DNA of 19,427 bases from Promethearchaeota archaeon (GTDB lineage: Archaea > Asgardarchaeota > Lokiarchaeia > Sigynarchaeales > SOKP01): NCBI GenBank assembly GCA_030605085.1, contig JAUWBH010000114.1:1-19427 (forward strand). Direction: 5' to 3'. Shown here piece after piece: positions 15,228-19,427 of this stretch. The first letter of the stretch is position 1. Every line of letters starts with the position of its first letter. Made by a program: the position numbers and the translations under genes. The notes beneath the pieces were generated by a model that was not told the DNA's origin, did not search any database, and saw nothing but the letters and a program-made list of their open reading frames with translations.

Positions 15228-17138
15228 ATGGGAAAAATAATAGGCATTGATTTAGGAACTTCAAATTCAGCAGCCGCTGTGTTAGTAGGAGGTCAACCAG
15301 CAATTATTCCAAGTGCTGAAGGTAATACCCTAGGAGGTAAAGCATTTCCATCAGTTGTTGCTTTTACTAAGGACGGACACCGTTTAGTTGGAGAACCTGC
15401 AAGACGTCAAGCGATCTCAAATCCAGATCGAACTATTACGGCGATTAAACGAAAGATGGGAACTTCATACAAAGTAACTATTGATGGCAAGGATTATACA
15501 CCTCAAGAGATTTCAGCGATGATTCTTAGGAAAATTAAGGAAGACGCAAGTGCATATTTAGGCGAAGAAGTAAAATATGCGATAATTACAGTTCCAGCGT
15601 ATTTTAATGACAATCAACGACAGGCAACGAAGGATGCGGGAAGGATCGCTGGATTAAATGTTAAGCGTTTAATTAACGAACCAACTGCTGCAGCCATAGC
15701 TTATGGATTAGATAAGAAGGATGCACATTTAAAAATCGCTGTGCTAGATTTTGGTGGTGGTACTTTTGATGTCACTATAATGGAGATGGATAATCAAGTG
15801 TTTGAAGTAATCTCCACAGCTGGAGATACTCAGTTAGGCGGAACTGATATGGATAGAATTTTAGTAGATTTTATCGTTGACGATTTCAAGTCAAGAGAAG
15901 GTGTAGATTTATGTTCAGATTCAATGGCAATGCAAAGAATTAGAGAAGCTGCGGAAATTGCTAAAATCGAGCTCTCAACTTCCGTAAACACAGATATTAA
16001 CTTACCATATATTACTGCAACTGATGCTGGTCCTAAACATCTCAATATGACATTAACTAGAGCTAAGTTGGAACAATTAATCGAACCGGTGTTAAAGAGA
16101 TTAGACGCACCTATATTGAAAGCGATAAAAGACGCTGGCTTACCAAGAGGGGAAATTGATAAGGTAATATTAGTTGGGGGTCCTACACGAATGCCAAGCG
16201 TAGTGAAAATATTTAAAGATTTGATCGGTAAAACTCCTGAACATAGTATTGACCCTATGGAATGCGTTGCGTTAGGTGCTTCAGTACAAGGCGGTGTGTT
16301 AACCGGAGAGGTCAAAGATTTACTTTTATTGGATGTGACGCCATTATCGCTAGGCGTTGAAACATTAGGAGGTGTTTTTACAAAATTAATCGAGAGAAAC
16401 ACTACCATTCCGACAAAAAAAGCAGAAACATTCTCAACCGCTTCAGATAATCAGCCTGCAGTTGAAATCCATGTTCTACAAGGAGAAAGACCAAGAGCAG
16501 CCGACAACATAACACTTGGTAGATTTCATTTAAATGGCATTCCACCAGCACCTAGAGGGTTGCCTCAAATCGAAGTATCGTTTGATATAGATCAAAACGG
16601 TATTTTAAATGTATCTGCTAAAGATAAGGGAACTGGAAGAAGCCAATCAATTACAATAACCGCTTCAACTAAAATGAGTGAAGACGATATTCAACAAAAA
16701 ATTCGAGATGCTGAGCGATATGCCGATGAAGACAAAAGGTTTAAAGAGTTAACTGAAGCAAAGAATCACGCCGAAGCGTTAATTTACCAAACCGAAAAAT
16801 TATTGAAAGAAAACGAAGCTGTAATCGGAGATTTAAGAACTAATATCTTAGATAAAATTTCAGACCTTAGAAGTGCGATGGAGACTGAAGATGTTGCGCG
16901 GATTAAAAGTTCAATGGAATCCTTACAAAGCGCTCTACACGAAGTATCTGCGAGAATGTACGGTCAACAACAAGGAGCTCACCAAGGAGGATACCAAGGA
17001 GCTCCACCCGGAGGTATGGGCGATATGCCACCAGGAACAACTTACAATTACAGCGGAAAAACTCAGGACGAAATCGAAGAAGAGCAATTCAGAAAAGCTA
17101 CTGGTCAAGACGATGTTGTAGATGCTGAGTATGAATAG
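15228..17138 (+). CDS. dnaK: Molecular chaperone DnaK (Hsp70)
   Basis: 636 residues, full length. ATPase motifs: [10 protein letters not shown] (4-13), [10 protein letters not shown] (phosphate 2) and [11 protein letters not shown] (adenosine). Substrate domain: [11 protein letters not shown] linker end and the [16 protein letters not shown] strand region, followed by an alpha lid and a Gly/Gln/Pro-rich tail ([18 protein letters not shown]) ending DVVDAEYE. It lacks the 23-27 residue insertion in the first ATPase lobe found in Gram-negative DnaK (the sequence runs [19 protein letters not shown]), the pattern of Gram-positive and archaeal forms. Folding and refolding of cytoplasmic proteins with GrpE and DnaJ. 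Start ATG preceded by AAGGAG (15213-15218). Stop TAG. Confidence 0.98.
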   Translation: MGKIIGIDLGTSNSAAAVLVGGQPAIIPSAEGNTLGGKAFPSVVAFTKDGHRLVGEPARRQAISNPDRTITAIKRKMGTSYKVTIDGKDYTPQEISAMILRKIKEDASAYLGEEVKYAIITVPAYFNDNQRQATKDAGRIAGLNVKRLINEPTAAAIAYGLDKKDAHLKIAVLDFGGGTFDVTIMEMDNQVFEVISTAGDTQLGGTDMDRILVDFIVDDFKSREGVDLCSDSMAMQRIREAAEIAKIELSTSVNTDINLPYITATDAGPKHLNMTLTRAKLEQLIEPVLKRLDAPILKAIKDAGLPRGEIDKVILVGGPTRMPSVVKIFKDLIGKTPEHSIDPMECVALGASVQGGVLTGEVKDLLLLDVTPLSLGVETLGGVFTKLIERNTTIPTKKAETFSTASDNQPAVEIHVLQGERPRAADNITLGRFHLNGIPPAPRGLPQIEVSFDIDQNGILNVSAKDKGTGRSQSITITASTKMSEDDIQQKIRDAERYADEDKRFKELTEAKNHAEALIYQTEKLLKENEAVIGDLRTNILDKISDLRSAMETEDVARIKSSMESLQSALHEVSARMYGQQQGAHQGGYQGAPPGGMGDMPPGTTYNYSGKTQDEIEEEQFRKATGQDDVVDAEYE

Positions 17139-17140
17139 AT

Positions 17141-17181
17141 TTTAATTTTTTTTTTGTTTTTTAATTTTTTTTAATTTTTTT
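17141..17181 (+). terminator. Poly-T terminator after dnaK
   Basis: Right after the dnaK stop come several runs of 6-10 T separated by AA or G, without a hairpin: the usual archaeal intrinsic terminator. dnaJ may therefore rely partly on its own promoter; TATAATT at 17181-17187 lies about 30 nt before the dnaJ ATG. Confidence 0.6.
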
Positions 17182-17215
17182 ATAATTCACGATAATAAAT
17201 ACGAGGTTGTAAAAT

Positions 17216-18223
17216 ATGGCAACAGATTATTATAAAAGATTAGGTATTAATAAATCCGCATCAAAGGAAGAAATTAAAAGAGCATTTCGAAAATTAGCTC
17301 GAAAGTATCATCCTGATGTTAATCCGGACGAACATAAGTCGGGGGAAAAGTTCAAAGAAATAAATGAAGCTTATAGTATTTTGAGCGATGATAAGAAAAG
17401 AGAAATGTACGATAAATTTGGCGTTGTAGAGGGTGATCCTTCTTCATATCAACAGTGGGGAGGAGGTCCTGGAGGTTCAAGAGCATATCAAGGGCCAGAT
17501 GGTACAACTTACTATTATTCAACATCAGGCTCACCCGGAGGATTTGACTTTAGTCAAATTTTTGGAAATCATAAAAGTTCTACAAGAGGAGTTGGTGGAT
17601 TTGATTTTTTTAACGATTTAGGTGATATATTCGATGTTTTTACAAATAGGGGGGGAAGCACCAGAGCACGATCTACCCGTTATAATAATTTACCGAGAGA
17701 GGGTGACGATTTAAGATACGATATGGAGATAAGCTTTATGGATGCGTTTTATGGGGGAAAAAGGAAAGTTCAGTATCGAGATCCGGCAACTGGCGTAGAA
17801 AAAACATTAACTGTTAACATTCCTAGATGTATTAAAGACGATCAAAAATTACGACTTAAAGGAAAAGGAATGCCGGGTGAAAATGGAGGCGCACCTGGAG
17901 ATTTATATATTGCGATCCATATAGCAAAACATCCTAGATTTGAAAGAAAGGATGACGACGTATATGTTGATGTAGAAGTCCCTTTTACGACAGCTACGCT
18001 TGGAGGTAAAATTCAAGTGCCCAGTATAGAAAAGACTTTAAATGTTACAGTTCCTCCTGGAACTAACGATTCTTCAATATTAAGGTTAAAAAATCAAGGT
18101 TTTTACAAGATTAGATCAAACGAGAGAGGCAATCTATTAGTAAAAATAAAAATTCGGGTTCCTAAAAAAATAAATAAAACTCAAAGAGAATTAATACAAA
18201 AATTGAAAGAAACAGGTTTATAG
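17216..18223 (+). CDS. dnaJ: J-domain co-chaperone, class B type (no zinc centre)
   Basis: 335 residues. J domain at 1-70 with the HPD tripeptide (32-34, [10 protein letters not shown]) that stimulates DnaK ATPase. A long Gly/Phe/Ser-rich region (about 72-155) follows, then two beta-barrel substrate domains ([68 protein letters not shown]). The four CxxCxGxG zinc repeats of classical DnaJ are absent, so it is the CbpA/DNAJB-like class. Start ATG at 17216. The last 16 codons plus 35 bases downstream are duplicated exactly after tfb (19231-19314). The gene itself is intact and ends in TAG. Confidence 0.93.
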   Translation: MATDYYKRLGINKSASKEEIKRAFRKLARKYHPDVNPDEHKSGEKFKEINEAYSILSDDKKREMYDKFGVVEGDPSSYQQWGGGPGGSRAYQGPDGTTYYYSTSGSPGGFDFSQIFGNHKSSTRGVGGFDFFNDLGDIFDVFTNRGGSTRARSTRYNNLPREGDDLRYDMEISFMDAFYGGKRKVQYRDPATGVEKTLTVNIPRCIKDDQKLRLKGKGMPGENGGAPGDLYIAIHIAKHPRFERKDDDVYVDVEVPFTTATLGGKIQVPSIEKTLNVTVPPGTNDSSILRLKNQGFYKIRSNERGNLLVKIKIRVPKKINKTQRELIQKLKETGL

Positions 18224-18258
18224 GATGGTGATAATTTATAATGATGAAATTTGATAAT
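18175..18258 (+). repeat. 84-bp direct repeat, left copy (dnaJ 3' end)
   Basis: Identical base for base to 19231-19314. It contains the end of dnaJ (49 bp including the TAG stop) and 35 bp of spacer. The flanking bases differ on both sides, so the match ends sharply at both borders. Confidence 0.97.
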
Positions 18259-18280
18259 TTCACGATTAAAGTTCAAGAGA

Positions 18281-18290
18281 TTATATTATT
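18281..18290 (+). promoter_or_regulatory. Candidate TATA box of tfb
   Basis: TTATATTATT lies about 35-43 nt before the tfb ATG, within the unique part of the cassette. The leader would be about 15 nt and carry the Shine-Dalgarno GGAGGT (18311-18316). An inverted repeat GAAATT / AATTTC (18246-18261) spans the left repeat border just upstream. Confidence 0.4.
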
Positions 18291-18323
18291 GTTTTTTGTT
18301 TTATCAAAATGGAGGTAAAAAAT

Positions 18324-19211
18324 ATGGAAAAAGTTTCGGAAGTAAATAAAACAACAAATATTTGCCCAGAATGTGGGGGCATTATTATTTCAATACAAGA
18401 GAAGGGAGAGATTGTGTGTAGGCAATGTGGTTTAATAATTAACGAAAGAAATTTAGATTATTCTCATAGTGGTAGAAGGGCATTTACTAATCAAGAAAAA
18501 ATTAACAGAGAGAGAACGGGATCACCAATTTCAAGATTATTGCCCGATATGGGATTGACTACTGTTATTGATAGAAAAAATATCAATAATCCTGACTTAA
18601 AACGAGCTGCAAAATGGAACACTCGATTAACATGGGAAAAGAGAAATCTTCTAATTGCGGTTACAGAGTTAAAGAGAATTTGTAATAATTTAGACTTACC
18701 TGAACATATTAAAGAAGAAGCTATGCGCCTTTACAAAATGGCTTTTGAAAAAAAATTACTCCAAGGTAGAACTATTAAGGGAATGATTGCAGCGTGTATT
18801 TACTACGCGTGTAGATCGCAAAAAGTCCCTAGATCGCTTCAAGAAATTTTAGACCAGACTTCTGAAAGACCTAAAGATGTAAGAAGATATTATAGTACTT
18901 TAATAAAAGAATTTAACTTAAAAACACCTTCAACAGATCCAATTACTCTTGTACCTAAATATATAGTAGATATCGGTTTAGACGCAGAAATAGAAAGTTT
19001 AACTAAAAATCTCTTGAACGCTTACATATCTCGTATACCCACCAGCGGAAAAGATCCAAAAGGGATCGTGGCAGGCATTATATACTTGGCGTGTAAGCTG
19101 AGAGAAAAAAACATAACTCAAAAAGAGATAGCTGATATAGTTGGAGTTACGGAAGTGACTCTTCACTCTAGATTTAAAGAGCTCGTTAAAAAATTAGATA
19201 TTGAAATATAA
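18324..19211 (+). CDS. tfb: Transcription initiation factor B (TFB/TFIIB)
   Basis: 295 residues. Zinc ribbon C14-x2-C17 and C32-x2-C35 (CPECGG, CRQCGLI), B-reader/linker (RRAFTNQEKINRERTGSPIS; DMGLTTVID), then two cyclin repeats: the first with GRTIKGMIAACIYYACR and the second with DPKGIVAGIIYLACKLR and ITQKEIADIVGVTEVTLHSR. It recruits RNA polymerase to TBP-bound TATA/BRE promoters. The ATG at 18309 is rejected as start because GGAGGT, 7 nt before the ATG at 18324, overlaps it. Next to grpE-dnaK-dnaJ it could be a heat-shock-specific TFB, as some archaea have several TFBs; whether it is the only one here cannot be seen. All domains look intact. It lies between 84-bp direct repeats. Confidence 0.96.
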   Translation: MEKVSEVNKTTNICPECGGIIISIQEKGEIVCRQCGLIINERNLDYSHSGRRAFTNQEKINRERTGSPISRLLPDMGLTTVIDRKNINNPDLKRAAKWNTRLTWEKRNLLIAVTELKRICNNLDLPEHIKEEAMRLYKMAFEKKLLQGRTIKGMIAACIYYACRSQKVPRSLQEILDQTSERPKDVRRYYSTLIKEFNLKTPSTDPITLVPKYIVDIGLDAEIESLTKNLLNAYISRIPTSGKDPKGIVAGIIYLACKLREKNITQKEIADIVGVTEVTLHSRFKELVKKLDIEI

Positions 19212-19230
19212 ATTTTCTCTTTATTTTTGT
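19212..19230 (+). terminator. T-rich terminator after tfb
   Basis: Immediately after the tfb stop the coding strand is T-rich (ATTTTCTCTTTATTTTTG) without a hairpin, consistent with an archaeal terminator. It closes the unique part of the cassette, directly before the right repeat copy. Confidence 0.4.
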
Positions 19231-19314
19231 TAAAACTCAAAGAGAATTAATACAAAAATTGAAAGAAACAGGTTTATAGGATGGTGATAATTTATAATGA
19301 TGAAATTTGATAAT
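19231..19314 (+). repeat. 84-bp direct repeat, right copy
   Basis: Exact copy of 18175-18258. It carries a non-functional tail of dnaJ ([14 protein letters not shown] and stop, 19231-19279) with no gene in front. On the other strand its last 23 bases encode the end and stop of the FkbM-type gene. Confidence 0.97.
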
Positions 19315-19427
19315 CACTTAAGCGTTTAATCTTAAAGCTATAATCTGGTCTTAATCCTTTTATATATTTTTTTGTCTCAAAAAATTCCTCTGGATTATGA
19401 TATATATCTGCTATTAAAACTGGTTTA
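19292..19427 (-). CDS. C-terminus of an FkbM-family methyltransferase (5' end outside window)
   Basis: 44 codons and a TAA at 19292, continuing beyond the window's right edge. KPVLIADIYHNPEEFFETKK and YIKGLRPDYSFKIKRLS fit the last strands of FkbM-type SAM-dependent methyltransferases (the pattern ISIYHxPEDFWEIPxYIKxLxPxY). These usually methylate sugars in surface glycans or secondary metabolites. The final residues (DYQISSL) and the stop are encoded inside the right 84-bp repeat, so the gene's 3' end appears to be the original right border of the tfb insertion. Catalytic parts are not visible, so activity cannot be judged. Confidence 0.65.
   Translation of the reverse strand, partial: KPVLIADIYHNPEEFFETKKYIKGLRPDYSFKIKRLSDYQISSL

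Larger units (their letters stand above)
18259..19314 (+). mobile_element. tfb cassette bracketed by 84-bp direct repeats
   Basis: One period of 1056 bp: 972 bp unique (18259-19230) plus the right repeat copy. The unique part contains only a promoter, tfb and a T-rich terminator, with no integrase or transposase. Recombination between the repeats would remove it exactly, leaving dnaJ intact and convergent with the FkbM gene. A site-specific or homologous insertion of a circular segment carrying a copy of the dnaJ 3' end would produce this layout. Segmental duplication followed by deletion, or an assembly artefact, are alternatives. Confidence 0.5.

Noticed and set aside
16873..17121. 82-codon ORF inside dnaK on the same strand
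   Set aside because: It lies in another frame of an unambiguous dnaK; it is a shadow of the lid and tail coding sequence.
18309..18323. ATG at 18309 as tfb start
   Set aside because: It overlaps the Shine-Dalgarno GGAGGT that serves the ATG at 18324, and the extra residues are not part of the TFB ribbon.

Overview
This window is a strongly AT-rich archaeal segment. The clearest lineage marker is a full archaeal transcription factor B (zinc ribbon, B-reader, two cyclin repeats), supported by archaeal-style TATA boxes and a GrpE/DnaK/DnaJ set whose DnaK lacks the Gram-negative-type insertion. A HNH protein carrying a TFB-like cyclin segment, a vWA/RING-like protein, a SIR2-TPR protein and Lys/Ile/Asn-rich coding would fit an Asgard (Lokiarchaeia-like) genome. 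That placement is inference, not something the sequence proves.

Layout. (1) 1-3157: a large HNH-type protein, open at the window's left edge, then a small membrane-protein gene interrupted by an amber codon. (2) 3274-5678: a SIR2-like/TPR protein (eight 40-residue repeats) followed by the internally deleted remnant of a second copy. (3) 5719-10002: MFS transporter (+), then aldo/keto reductase, a second MFS protein and a six-helix membrane protein, all on the minus strand. (4) 10200-12307: a decay zone with a Cys-rich ORF without a start, an FGGY sugar kinase broken by a 29-bp insertion that looks like a transposon footprint, a perfect palindrome at the kinase promoter, and an unstarted coiled-coil reading frame. 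(5) 12388-14210: a vWA/RING-like/zinc-ribbon protein, then a gene graveyard holding the last 36 codons of a histidine kinase, a 27-bp palindrome and a 42-codon ORF. (6) 14392-19211: a heat-shock block, grpE-dnaK-dnaJ-tfb, with operator-like sequence before grpE. (7) 19292 to the end: the C-terminus of an FkbM-type methyltransferase on the minus strand.

The most striking structure is at 18175-19314. The tfb gene, with its own promoter, Shine-Dalgarno and T-rich terminator, sits between two identical 84-bp direct repeats. The left copy is the true 3' end of dnaJ. The right copy runs into the true 3' end of the FkbM gene. Removing one 1056-bp period would leave dnaJ and fkbM intact and convergent 12 nt apart, so the tfb unit looks like a self-contained cassette inserted at the dnaJ 3' end.

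Functional reading. GrpE, DnaK and the class-B J-protein form a chaperone cycle, and the adjacent TFB could be a stress-dedicated initiation factor. The SIR2-TPR and HNH proteins resemble defence-type genes. At least five gene remnants show that the accessory part of the window is actively eroding.
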